Assembly (NCBI GenBank): GCA_934408705.1 | Contig: CAKRVL010000075.1 | Span: forward strand, 1 to 12,452 | DNA from: an uncultured Blautia sp. | GTDB lineage: Bacteria; Bacillota; Clostridia; Lachnospirales; Lachnospiraceae | Reading direction: 5' to 3' | Length of the DNA: 12,452 bases | In this document: in pieces, positions 6,123-12,452 of the stretch | Layout: the number at the start of each line of letters is the position of its first letter | Numbering within the stretch: the first letter of the stretch is position 1 | Notes under the pieces: generated by a model | What the model saw: the letters and a program-made list of their open reading frames with translations, nothing else | Told to the model about the DNA's origin: nothing | Database searches by the model: none | Program-made: the position numbers and the translations under genes

Positions 6123-6719
6123 CGCTTTATCCCCCAGCATCAGGCAAAACTGCTTTATAATACGATCAATTTCTCCAGTGACAGCCTCCACTCCTGCTTC
6201 TGTATCCCGCCAATTCTCTCTGGTGATTCCATCCGGACAGGCCGGACACACCAAAATCTCCGCATCTGGATACAAAAGCTGATAATACATCAATGATCTT
6301 CTGGCATGATATGTTTTGCAACACAAAATCGCCTTGTTCACCTTAATCTTATGAAGGTCTGTCACCTGTTTGGAAAAAATAGCATTCTCATAAGTGAAGG
6401 TAGCCTGATCTTCCAGTAAAATCGCACTTTCAGGAACTCCATTTTTCATAAGAACGCTTTTCAAAAACTCACATTCAGTCTCATAATCCTCATTATACAC
6501 ATCCTTCTTCGACTGTACTCCCACAAATCTGCCCATAGTAATGCTGCACCTTCCACTTGGCAAAACGTACGGAGCATATCCCTCTTTATATAAGCGGGCT
6601 GCTTTCTCCGCCATCTCCGGAAAACCATTTCCAGGGACAAAAATAATATCCGCCTTCTCTGGCTGATTTTCTGCAAAGATAAATTCTTCTGCATGATTTA
6701 AAAATTCTGTATAGTTCAC
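6093..6719 (-). CDS. YdcF-like DUF218 family protein
   Basis: A 208-residue soluble protein of the DUF218/YdcF family, whose members have a Rossmann-like fold; E. coli YdcF binds S-adenosylmethionine, but the reaction is unknown. The typical pattern is visible: ADIIFVPGNGFPEMAEKAARLYKEG at about 23-47 (nucleotide-binding-like turn), AILLEDQATFTYENA at about 99-113, and CCKTYHARRSLMYYQ at about 132-146. There is no signal peptide or membrane helix, unlike the SanA/ElyC members with membrane anchors. The start is GTG at 6719 with GAGG seven bases upstream. A consensus TATAAT at 6783-6778 (minus strand) may be its -10, with a poor -35. It lies 109 bases downstream of the amidase on the same strand and has no obvious functional link to it. 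Confidence 0.82.
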   Translation of the reverse strand: MNYTEFLNHAEEFIFAENQPEKADIIFVPGNGFPEMAEKAARLYKEGYAPYVLPSGRCSITMGRFVGVQSKKDVYNEDYETECEFLKSVLMKNGVPESAILLEDQATFTYENAIFSKQVTDLHKIKVNKAILCCKTYHARRSLMYYQLLYPDAEILVCPACPDGITRENWRDTEAGVEAVTGEIDRIIKQFCLMLGDKAKNPNAFIKN

Positions 6720-6828
6720 TTTTCATCCTCATTTCAATTATTATGTTTCTTATATTTTGCTTTTAATGTTTTGTTTTATTATAACTTTATTTGCAATTCT
6801 TTTCTATAAAAAAACCAAATTTCATTTT

Positions 6829-7593
6829 TCATTTAGTTACTATCAAGGTACTGTAGCCATTATCCCGCAACTGCTGTTCCATTCGGATAGCATTATCCAA
6901 TTGTAAAAATGCTCCCACCTGAACCTTATACAAATCCCCATCCTGCAAAATATATGCCGGAAAACCTTTTTCCAAAAGCTTATACAGCATTCTGTCTGCA
7001 TTTTCCCTCTTACAAAAAGCACCAGTCTGTACGCGATAATACGTAGGCTCTTCCCCTTTCTGTTGATCCAGAGTTCCCAGAATCGCTCCTGCAATAGCCT
7101 GTGCAATCTCAGCTTTTTTATCTTCGTAAAGCTTATTATCACTATCTGAATTTATAAAACCAGTTTCAATCAAAAGAGCTGGCATTCTGGTCTTTCGCAG
7201 TACAACCAGACCAGGTCTTGCCTGAACTCCAATTTCCCGGAATCCCAGTTCGCCAAGCGCACCTACAATATTCTGAGCCATCTCGTATTTTATTCCACTT
7301 TTATTATAAACCAACACTTCTACGCCGTTATACTGGTTTACTTCAGGGCTGCTGTTTCTGTGAAAAGATATAAAATAGTCTACTTTTGCCTCATTTGCCA
7401 ATTTCGCCCGCTGAAACGGAGAAATATAATCATCTGCAGTTCTTGTATATAAAACATTCATTCCATTTTCCGATAAAATTCTTCCTACATCCATAGCCAG
7501 AACAAGATTATCATCCTTTTCCCTGCGTCCCTTGTACACTGCTCCCGGATCATTTCCTCCATGTCCTGCATCAATCATAATGGAATATGGCAT
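6829..7593 (-). CDS. N-acetylmuramoyl-L-alanine amidase (Amidase_3) with SPOR domain
   Basis: A 254-residue zinc amidase that cuts the bond between N-acetylmuramic acid and the stem peptide L-alanine. The catalytic domain covers about residues 1-175. The zinc ligands are apparent: His11 (MIDAGHGGNDPGA), Glu25 (RREKDDN) and His78 (FISFHRNSS). The catalytic Glu is at 143 (LLIETGFINSD). Residues 183-254 form a SPOR-type domain with two related halves (YYRVQTGAF and YKVQVGAF), which in other proteins binds glycan strands stripped of stem peptides, as at division septa or spore cortex. There is no signal peptide or membrane helix: the protein starts straight with MPYSIMIDAGHGG. Export is therefore unclear, and a holin, lysis or non-classical route would be needed. 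The ATG at 7593 follows AGAAGGGA. The domain order is normal for clostridial amidases. Confidence 0.92.
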   Translation of the reverse strand: MPYSIMIDAGHGGNDPGAVYKGRREKDDNLVLAMDVGRILSENGMNVLYTRTADDYISPFQRAKLANEAKVDYFISFHRNSSPEVNQYNGVEVLVYNKSGIKYEMAQNIVGALGELGFREIGVQARPGLVVLRKTRMPALLIETGFINSDSDNKLYEDKKAEIAQAIAGAILGTLDQQKGEEPTYYRVQTGAFCKRENADRMLYKLLEKGFPAYILQDGDLYKVQVGAFLQLDNAIRMEQQLRDNGYSTLIVTK

Positions 7594-7627
7594 GTCAATT
7601 TCCCTTCTAAAATACTATTTCTCTATT

Positions 7628-7655
7628 AGAATATGTGAAAAAATACTAAAAGCAA
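7628..7655 (-). promoter_or_regulatory. Possible promoter of the amidase gene
   Basis: On the minus strand TTGCTT (7655-7650), a 16-base spacer and TATTCT (7633-7628) form a plausible sigma-A promoter with a leader of about 30 bases. It lies immediately beside the plus-strand promoter at 7657-7685, so the two -35 elements are almost adjacent. Confidence 0.35.
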
Positions 7656-7656
7656 C

Positions 7657-7685
7657 TTGACTTTTGCACTTTAAAGCGGTATTAT
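7657..7685 (+). promoter_or_regulatory. Promoter of the ABC importer operon
   Basis: TTGACT (7657-7662), a 17-base spacer and TATTAT (7680-7685) match the sigma-A consensus well. Transcription would start near 7692, giving a 50-base leader ending in AAGGAGG. The leader contains a small GAAAAA/TTTTTC hairpin and no recognisable T-box or riboswitch. Confidence 0.65.
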
Positions 7686-7741
7686 TTTGTGCAGGCAATA
7701 CTTTAAACTGGAAAAATACTTTTTCAAGGAGGAAATATAAT

Positions 7742-8719
7742 ATGAAAAGAAAGGTTTTATCCATAATTCTGGCCGGCGCCATGACAGCAGGTCTTGCAGG
7801 TACAGTAACTGTACACGCAGAAGAGCAGAAAACATATAACATTGGTATCTGCCAGCTAGTTCAGCATGAAGCACTTGATGCTGCTACAAAGGGATTCATG
7901 GATGCAGTAAAAGAAGGTCTTGGCGAAGAGAACGTTACCTTCGATGAACAAAATGCGCAGGGCGACTCTGCTACCTGTAGCACTATCGTTAACAATTTTG
8001 TTTCTAGTAATGTAGATCTTATTCTTGCAAATGCTACTGCATCTCTTCAGGCTGCTGCAGCAGGAACAAGTGATATCCCGATTCTTGGCACCGCAGTTAC
8101 AGAGTATGGTGTAGCTCTTGACCTGACAGATTTTGATGGAACAGTAGGTGGCAATATTTCCGGTACTTCTGATCTTGCCCCGCTTGACCAGCAGGCAGCT
8201 ATGCTGAATGAGCTTTTCCCAGATGCTAAAAATGTAGGTCTCCTTTACTGTTCAGCAGAGCCAAACTCACAGTATCAGGTTGACACTGTAAAAACTGCTT
8301 TAGAGGAGCTTGGATACACCTGTGAATATTACGCATTCTCAGATTCTAACGATATTTCTTCTGTTGTTACAAATGCAGTTGCAGACAGTGACGTAATTTA
8401 TGTACCAACAGATAATACCGCAGCATCTAACACTGAGCTGATTAATAACATCTGTCTTCCGGCAAAAATCCCGGTAATCGCAGGTGAGGAAGGTATCTGC
8501 GCCGGATGTGGTGTTGCTACTCTTTCCATTGACTACTACGACCTTGGAAAAGCAACTGGTGAAATGGCTGTTAAAATTCTGAAAGATGGTGAAGACATCT
8601 CCACAATGCCAATTGAGTATGCTCCAAACTTTACCAAAAAATACAATGCTGACCTCTGCGAAGAACTTGGAATTGAAGTTCCTGATGACTACGTTGCAAT
8701 CAGCACCGATGCAGAATAA
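7742..8719 (+). CDS. ABC transporter substrate-binding protein, PF04392/TrpX type
   Basis: A 325-residue exported binding protein that captures a small solute for the permease and ATPase that follow. The signal peptide is MKRKVLSIILAGAMTAGLAG, then TVTVHA, with a likely signal peptidase I cut after VHA (residue 26). The mature protein starts EEQKTYNIGICQLVQHEALDA, the typical opening of PF04392, which includes the tryptophan-importer component TrpX. Other family segments are LFPDAKNVGLLYCSAEPNS, VIYVPTDNTAASNTELI and VIAGEEGICAGCGVATLSIDYYDLG. There is no lipobox cysteine, unusual for a Gram-positive binding protein. An upstream in-frame ATG at 7664 was rejected because AAGGAGG sits correctly before 7742 and the promoter overlaps 7664. 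The substrate is unknown; aromatic amino acids or a related compound would fit the family. Confidence 0.9.
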   Translation: MKRKVLSIILAGAMTAGLAGTVTVHAEEQKTYNIGICQLVQHEALDAATKGFMDAVKEGLGEENVTFDEQNAQGDSATCSTIVNNFVSSNVDLILANATASLQAAAAGTSDIPILGTAVTEYGVALDLTDFDGTVGGNISGTSDLAPLDQQAAMLNELFPDAKNVGLLYCSAEPNSQYQVDTVKTALEELGYTCEYYAFSDSNDISSVVTNAVADSDVIYVPTDNTAASNTELINNICLPAKIPVIAGEEGICAGCGVATLSIDYYDLGKATGEMAVKILKDGEDISTMPIEYAPNFTKKYNADLCEELGIEVPDDYVAISTDAE

Positions 8720-8736
8720 TATATTTTTATAAAGTT

Positions 8737-8766
8737 TTGACATTCAGCTGCTTTAGACAGCATAAT
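8737..8766 (+). promoter_or_regulatory. Possible internal promoter before the permease gene
   Basis: A perfect TTGACA (8737-8742), an 18-base spacer and CATAAT (8761-8766) lie just past the stop of the binding-protein gene. Transcription would start near 8773, inside the left arm of the hairpin at 8767-8805. It could let the permease and ATPase be expressed apart from the binding protein. Confidence 0.4.
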
Positions 8767-8805
8767 CACAGACAGCGGGAAGGGAATCCTCTCTCGCTGT
8801 TTGTG
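8767..8805 (+). promoter_or_regulatory. Hairpin in the gap between binding protein and permease
   Basis: CACAGACAGCG (8767-8777) and CGCTGTTTGTG (8795-8805) pair over 11 bp with one G-U wobble. The loop is 17 bases, part of which can pair further. No T-run follows, so full termination is not expected. Such hairpins after a binding-protein gene commonly protect the upstream message from 3' decay and give excess binding protein; that role here is inferred. Confidence 0.6.
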
Positions 8806-8916
8806 TCATTTCAGAAGGAATGTATTTTCAAACACATTTCATGCATAAATATGCAAAATTATTTTCCGGACTTTTTGTCCATAAAAAAACATTTACGCAT
8901 GCAGGAGGATAAAGAC

Positions 8917-9843
8917 ATGCAAATTGCAAACTTAATCATGGCACTTCCAGGTGCCGCTGCCCAGGGTCTCATCTGGGGTATTATGGCCATCGGTGTCTAT
9001 CTAACATTTCGCGTTCTTGACATTGCCGATCTGACCGTAGACGGCACCATGTGTACCGGAGCTGCTGTCTGTGTTATGATGATGATCAGCGGACATAATG
9101 TATGGATATCTCTTTTAGTTGCCGTCCTTGCTGGTATGGCAGCTGGACTTGTCACTGGTATTTTTCATACCTTCATGGGTATTCCTGCCATCCTTGCCGG
9201 AATCCTGACACAGCTTTCCCTGTACTCTATTAATCTGAAAATCATGGGTAAGGCAAACCAGGCAATTAATGTTGACAAATACCCGCTCCTTATTTCCTTA
9301 CGTCGCATTAAGAATGTACCAATCACACAGAATACCATTCTCATTGTCGCTTTATTTATTGTTGTGATCATCGCAATCCTCTACTGGTTCTTCGGAACTG
9401 AGCTGGGCTGTTCCCTTCGTGCTACAGGATGTAATCCTAATATGTCCCGCGCACAAGGTATCAACACTGATTTTTGTAAAGTTCTTGGGCTTATGGTTTC
9501 CAACGGACTGGTAGCTTTATCCAGTGCCCTTCTTGCTCAGTACCAGGGCTTTGCAGATGTAAATATGGGACGTGGTGCTATCGTAATCGGACTGGCTGCT
9601 GTTATTATCGGCGAAGCAATCTTTAGCAAGATTTTCCGTAATTTCGCACTCCGTCTTTTATCTGTAGCTTTCGGTTCTATTCTCTATTATCTTGTTCTCC
9701 AGACTGTTATCTGGATGGGTATCGACACCGACCTTTTGAAAATGCTGTCTGCGCTTGTAGTTGCCGTATTCCTGGCAGTACCTTACTGGAAGGGAAAATA
9801 CTTTGCAAAACCAGCAAAACGTGGAGGAAAAAATAATGCTTGA
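8917..9843 (+). CDS. ABC transporter permease (BPD_transp_2 family)
   Basis: A 308-residue inner-membrane subunit with about eight or nine hydrophobic helices, forming the channel of the importer. The N-terminal part GAAAQGLIWGIMAIGVYLTFRVLDIADLTVDG is typical of permeases that pair with PF04392 binding proteins. The segment TELGCSLRATGCNPNMSRAQGI (about residues 157-178) is the cytoplasmic loop expected to touch the ATPase. The ATG at 8917 is chosen because AGGAGG (8903-8908) precedes it at eight bases. In-frame upstream ATGs at 8737 and 8899 would put this site inside the coding region and add a non-hydrophobic tail. The 3' end overlaps the ATPase gene by 8 bases, indicating translational coupling. 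Confidence 0.9.
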   Translation: MQIANLIMALPGAAAQGLIWGIMAIGVYLTFRVLDIADLTVDGTMCTGAAVCVMMMISGHNVWISLLVAVLAGMAAGLVTGIFHTFMGIPAILAGILTQLSLYSINLKIMGKANQAINVDKYPLLISLRRIKNVPITQNTILIVALFIVVIIAILYWFFGTELGCSLRATGCNPNMSRAQGINTDFCKVLGLMVSNGLVALSSALLAQYQGFADVNMGRGAIVIGLAAVIIGEAIFSKIFRNFALRLLSVAFGSILYYLVLQTVIWMGIDTDLLKMLSALVVAVFLAVPYWKGKYFAKPAKRGGKNNA

Positions 9844-10630
9844 GATCAAAAACATATATAAAACCTTTAACCCGGGAACCATCAACGAAAAAGTAGCTCT
9901 GAACGGACTATCACTGAAATTAAACGAAGGAGACTTCGTTACTGTTATCGGTGGAAACGGGGCTGGAAAATCTACAATGCTAAATGCAGTTGCCGGTGTG
10001 TGGCCCGTAGATGAAGGCCAGATACTTATTGACGGAACAGATGTTACCAAACTTTCCGAATATAAAAGAGCTGCATATCTTGGTCGTGTTTTCCAGGATC
10101 CTATGACTGGAACAGCCGCAACCATGGGTATTGAAGAGAATCTGGCACTTGCCAAACGACGTGGAAAAGCCAGAGTTCTCCGTCCTGGTATTACAAAAGC
10201 AGAACGTGCAGAATACCAAGAGCTTCTGAAAATTCTGGATCTTGGACTTGAAGATCGACTTACCTCCAAGGTCGGACTGCTCTCTGGAGGCCAGAGACAG
10301 GCCCTTACTCTTCTGATGGCAACCCTTCAGAAGCCGAAACTGCTTCTTCTCGATGAACATACCGCAGCCCTGGATCCAAAAACAGCTTCCAAGGTACTCA
10401 CTATTACAGATAAGATTGTTAACCGAGATCATCTTACTACTCTGATGATCACACATAATATGAAGGACGCTATCGCCCATGGCAATCGTCTGATCATGAT
10501 GATGAATGGAAAAATCGTTCTTGATATTCAAGGTGAAGAAAAGAAAAAGCTTACAGTAAAACAGCTTCTGGATAAATTCGAAGAGGCAAGCGGAGAAGAA
10601 TTCTCTAACGATTCCGCAATTCTGGGATAG
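9836..10630 (+). CDS. ABC transporter ATP-binding protein
   Basis: A 264-residue cytoplasmic ATPase that powers the importer. All motifs are intact: Walker A GGNGAGKST at 39-47 (preceded by VTVI), Q-loop VFQDPM, signature LLSGGQRQALTLLMAT, Walker B with catalytic Glu in LLLLDEHTAALDP, and the H-loop His in LMITHNMKDA. DEHTAALDP in place of the common DEPTSGLDP fits the subfamily that pairs with PF04392 binding proteins. The ATG at 9836 follows GGAGG at eight bases and overlaps the permease stop. An upstream in-frame ATG at 9761 lies within the permease gene and lacks a ribosome binding site. It is the last gene of the operon and is followed by a strong terminator. Confidence 0.93.
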   Translation: MLEIKNIYKTFNPGTINEKVALNGLSLKLNEGDFVTVIGGNGAGKSTMLNAVAGVWPVDEGQILIDGTDVTKLSEYKRAAYLGRVFQDPMTGTAATMGIEENLALAKRRGKARVLRPGITKAERAEYQELLKILDLGLEDRLTSKVGLLSGGQRQALTLLMATLQKPKLLLLDEHTAALDPKTASKVLTITDKIVNRDHLTTLMITHNMKDAIAHGNRLIMMMNGKIVLDIQGEEKKKLTVKQLLDKFEEASGEEFSNDSAILG

Positions 10631-10661
10631 TCATATTTACACTATATAATTCACTGATTCC

Positions 10662-10704
10662 AGGAACTACAGTCAGATACAAATGTCTGCTGTAGTTCCT
10701 TTTT
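10662..10704 (+). terminator. Intrinsic terminator of the ABC importer operon
   Basis: AGGAACTACAG (10662-10672) and CTGTAGTTCCT (10690-10700) are perfect inverted repeats, with an additional inner CAGA/TCTG pairing, followed by TTTT. It lies 31 bases past the ATPase stop. On the minus strand the stem is not followed by a U-tract, so it serves the DUF5688 gene only weakly if at all. Confidence 0.9.
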
Positions 10705-10720
10705 GTTATCCTATTTGTTT

Positions 10721-11716
10721 TTACTTTTTGGTTTCATCATCATCCGTATAAGGTTTGGGCATTCCAAGATTAAGAAAAACAGTGCCTTTGTAAACCCAGA
10801 ATCCTCCTGTATCTCTGCTATATCTGTAAATTTTATCTGTAAGAAAATCCTCCTCAGGTGTTGCCTCTCTAAGAGTTTCTTTTAAAACCCGCTCCAGATC
10901 ATCTGGGTGAGCCCGCTCCACATTATGAATCATCACCTCATGAACACTTGTAAATACCAAATAAAAATCTGTTTCCAGCAGATCAGCCAGCATTTTGGCC
11001 ACACCTGGCAGAAATATAGCAACCGCCCCATTCGTCCTTCTGGTTGTGCTCAGACAATTTCCAATATTATCTTTTTTCACACTAAAATCACTATTCTGAT
11101 CCATAAAGCATTCCCCCTCATAATCCGGGTTATGTAACAGCTTCTCCCACAAATAAATACGTGGCGGAGAAATGATACAAGTATTTACAAGAGCCGCTTC
11201 AAATACTGTTGCTTCATCAAGCCCCCATTCTTTCAGATTTTCCCTGCGTATTTTCATGCTGCAGATCCGCCCATTTATATTTCCAACCTGCATATATAAT
11301 ACAAGGGCAATATCTCCCATTATCCAGTACACTGCTCTGGACAATTCTCTTTTATGGTATTTCCTATTCAAAAGCCTGATAAACAGATCTCCCTTTATTT
11401 TCTCGTAATTGTTCAGATTCTTTGTTTTTTCAAAGAATCCTGCCGTTTTCAGCTTACGAATTTCACTTTCTACTGTTTTCGCAATTTGATCTAAAGAAAT
11501 ACCTTCCAGATAATCCTCATACATTTCCTCTGTATGGATTCCGCAAACCTCTTTTCCCGCGGAACAAACGCTACACTCCACGAATAGCCTATCCCCATTT
11601 GGCGTCATTCCGTTCTCATCCCGTTCTTCAAAATAAATCTGTTTCTCGTTAAGTCCAAGTCGTTCTAACAAAGACTGTCGTAATTGTTCTACAAACAGCT
11701 TATACTCTCTATTCAT
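10721..11716 (-). CDS. DUF5688 family protein, function unknown
   Basis: A 331-residue protein without signal peptide or membrane helix. The layout matches DUF5688, a family I associate with Lachnospiraceae and for which no function is known to me. Matching features are an N-terminal segment MYEDYLEGISLDQIAKTVES (about 65-84), the middle EAALVNTCIISPPRIYLWEKL, and the C-terminal part LSTTRRTNGAVAIFLPGVAK followed by DFYLVFTSVHEVMIHN. The central region (RAVYWIMGDIALVLYMQVG) is hydrophobic but reads as a buried core. No catalytic motif is evident. The start at 11716 is chosen over an in-frame ATG at 11794 because AAAGGA lies seven bases before it and the extra 26 residues are not family-like. 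It is a single-gene unit with its own promoter and upstream Spo0A-like boxes. Confidence 0.78.
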   Translation of the reverse strand: MNREYKLFVEQLRQSLLERLGLNEKQIYFEERDENGMTPNGDRLFVECSVCSAGKEVCGIHTEEMYEDYLEGISLDQIAKTVESEIRKLKTAGFFEKTKNLNNYEKIKGDLFIRLLNRKYHKRELSRAVYWIMGDIALVLYMQVGNINGRICSMKIRRENLKEWGLDEATVFEAALVNTCIISPPRIYLWEKLLHNPDYEGECFMDQNSDFSVKKDNIGNCLSTTRRTNGAVAIFLPGVAKMLADLLETDFYLVFTSVHEVMIHNVERAHPDDLERVLKETLREATPEEDFLTDKIYRYSRDTGGFWVYKGTVFLNLGMPKPYTDDDETKK

Positions 11717-11882
11717 GCCAAAGTCCTTTCCTAAATAAAATAATACTACTGAAATAAAACGAGCGAAATGCCCAGACGAATACAGCCACTGCATTGCATT
11801 ACTGATGAGCTGTATTAGAAAAAATTGCGGAAGCTGATATTAGAAATATCTGATTTTCTCCCACTTGAGTTGCTGTATGGAC

Positions 11883-11911
11883 AGTATATAGGATGCGAGC
11901 ACATTTGTAAA
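11883..11911 (-). promoter_or_regulatory. Promoter of the DUF5688 gene
   Basis: On the minus strand TTTACA (11911-11906), a 17-base spacer and TATACT (11888-11883) form a strong sigma-A-type promoter. Transcription would start near 11876. Confidence 0.7.
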
Positions 11912-11920
11912 GAACTTTTG

Positions 11921-11947
11921 TTCGACATTTTTCGCGATATTTCGACA
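11921..11947 (-). promoter_or_regulatory. Three Spo0A-like boxes at 10-base phasing
   Basis: On the minus strand TGTCGAA (11947-11941), TCGCGAA (11937-11931) and TGTCGAA (11927-11921) are spaced exactly 10 bases apart, one helical turn. The last box ends nine bases before the -35 of the DUF5688 promoter. The outer two match the 0A box consensus TGNCGAA fully and the middle has one mismatch. Tandem 0A boxes at 10-base spacing are the known binding mode of Spo0A (for example at the Bacillus abrB promoter). Spo0A itself is not in this window, and another response regulator could use a similar site. Confidence 0.6.
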
Positions 11948-11965
11948 TTATATAGAGCACAATTC

Positions 11966-11995
11966 AAAAAGGCCTGCCGCAAAATACGGCAGACC
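11966..11995 (-). terminator. Intrinsic terminator of pckA
   Basis: In the minus-strand transcript GGTCTGCCG and CGGCAGGCC form a 9-bp stem (one wobble pair) with a 7-base loop, followed by TTTTT. It lies about 20 bases after the pckA stop codon. Confidence 0.9.
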
Positions 11996-12014
11996 CTTGT
12001 ATAGTCTTATACTA

Positions 12015-12452
12015 TTAAGCCTGAGGACCAGCTGTAACGAGTGCTTTACCAGCCTCATTTCCTTCATATTTCTTGAAGTTCTTAACGAAACGATCTGCAA
12101 GATCTTTCGCTTTAACTTCCCACTCAGAAGCATCAGCATATGTGTCACGAGGATCAAGAATACCTGTGTCAACGCCTGTAAGCTCTGTAGGAACCTCAAA
12201 GTTGAAGAATGGAATCTTCTTAGTCGGTGCAGTTAAGATAGCGCCACTGAGGATTGCATCAATGATACCACGGGTATCTTTAATGGAGATACGTTTTCCG
12301 GTTCCATTCCATCCTGTGTTAACCAGGTATGCTTTAGCTCCGCTCTTCTCCATTTTCTTAACAAGCTCTTCAGCATATTTTGTCGGATGCAGTTCAAGGA
12401 ATGCCTGTCCGAAGCAAGCTGAGAATGTAGGTGTAGGCTCTGTGATTCCACG
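12015..12452 (-). CDS. pckA: Phosphoenolpyruvate carboxykinase (ATP), C-terminal fragment
   Basis: The last 145 codons of ATP-dependent PEP carboxykinase, which interconverts oxaloacetate plus ATP with PEP, CO2 and ADP; in gut anaerobes it often runs toward oxaloacetate and CO2 fixation. The 5' part lies beyond the right edge. The fragment begins [19 protein letters not shown]. Its first Arg corresponds to the active-site Arg333 of the E. coli enzyme, as best I can align from memory. Further diagnostic segments are [39 protein letters not shown] and [13 protein letters not shown], and it ends [11 protein letters not shown]. It is complete at the 3' end, with a terminator close behind, so it is transcriptionally separate from the DUF5688 gene. 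Confidence 0.96.
   Translation of the reverse strand, partial: RGITEPTPTFSACFGQAFLELHPTKYAEELVKKMEKSGAKAYLVNTGWNGTGKRISIKDTRGIIDAILSGAILTAPTKKIPFFNFEVPTELTGVDTGILDPRDTYADASEWEVKAKDLADRFVKNFKKYEGNEAGKALVTAGPQA

Larger units (their letters stand above)
11717..11965. other. Untranslated and regulatory region upstream of the DUF5688 gene
   Basis: About 250 bases without a supported gene. From right to left they hold the phased TTCGACA boxes (11921-11947), the promoter (11883-11911) and a leader of about 160 bases. The leader contains a small GATATT/AATATC hairpin at 11837-11851 and a TACAGC/GCTGTA inverted repeat nearer the start codon. I recognise no riboswitch. Confidence 0.55.

Noticed and set aside
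7686..7741. T-box or tryptophan-type leader upstream of the ABC importer, expected for some TrpXYZ operons
   Set aside because: The leader is only about 50 bases and lacks a T-box sequence or a terminator/antiterminator pair.
8819..8904. Repeated catttcatgcat / catttacgcatgc and GGAC/GTCC motifs before the permease as an insertion remnant or CRISPR-like repeat
   Set aside because: The units are short and irregular, with no target-site duplication or spacer pattern. They are best read as ordinary AT-rich leader sequence.
9658..10269. Minus-strand 203-codon frame opposite the permease/ATPase junction
   Set aside because: It is a Ser/Arg-rich antisense frame with no ribosome binding site; both plus-strand genes are fully supported by motifs.
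1..12452. Search for CRISPR arrays, tRNA/rRNA genes, insertion sequences and phage genes
   Set aside because: No regular spaced repeats, no cloverleaf or rRNA signatures and no transposase or integrase motifs were seen in either strand.

Overview
The window looks like a chromosomal segment of a low-to-mid GC, Gram-positive, probably spore-forming member of the Lachnospiraceae (a Blautia-like gut anaerobe is my best guess, from general resemblance only). The evidence is the SCIFF peptide and its radical SAM maturase next to SecD, a TIGR04086 membrane protein, a DUF5688 protein (a family I associate with Lachnospiraceae), an ATP-dependent PEP carboxykinase, strong AGGAGG-type ribosome binding sites, sigma-A-like promoters, and Spo0A-like boxes. 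No tRNA, rRNA, insertion sequence, integrase, att site, CRISPR array or replication origin was seen.

Left part (1-4590, all minus strand). Reading in the direction of transcription there is a large repetitive cell-surface protein (668 aa) with a signal peptide and C-terminal membrane anchor. It is followed by a four-helix TIGR04086 membrane protein, the 46-aa SCIFF precursor peptide (scfA), its radical SAM/SPASM maturase (scfB), and the start of secD, which runs off the left edge. The scf genes form a ranthipeptide-type RiPP locus: ScfB installs a Cys thioether in ScfA. Two notable RNA hairpins lie between these genes: one buries the ribosome binding site of the TIGR04086 gene, and one is a perfect 12-bp stem between scfA and scfB.

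Middle part (4590-7600). A divergent promoter region separates the surface protein from a plus-strand CNNM/CorC-type membrane protein (DUF21-CBS-CBS-CorC_HlyC). That gene converges, across a bidirectional terminator, on a minus-strand YdcF-like DUF218 protein. Upstream of the latter lies a zinc amidase with a C-terminal SPOR domain and no signal peptide.

Right part (7600-12452). Back-to-back promoters separate the amidase from a three-gene plus-strand ABC importer operon: a substrate-binding protein of the PF04392/TrpX type, a permease and an ATPase. It ends in a strong terminator. The binding protein is followed by a probable internal promoter and a hairpin, a layout expected to set its dose apart from that of the membrane parts. 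A minus-strand DUF5688 gene follows. Its promoter (TTTACA-17-TATACT) is preceded by three Spo0A-like boxes at exact 10-bp phasing, the most striking regulatory signal in the window. The right edge holds the C-terminal 145 codons of pckA with its own terminator.

Most of the content is recognisable. The parts that are not explained by ordinary annotation are the phased 0A-type boxes, the RBS-masking hairpin, the lipobox-less binding protein, and the surface-protein gene beside the SCIFF locus.
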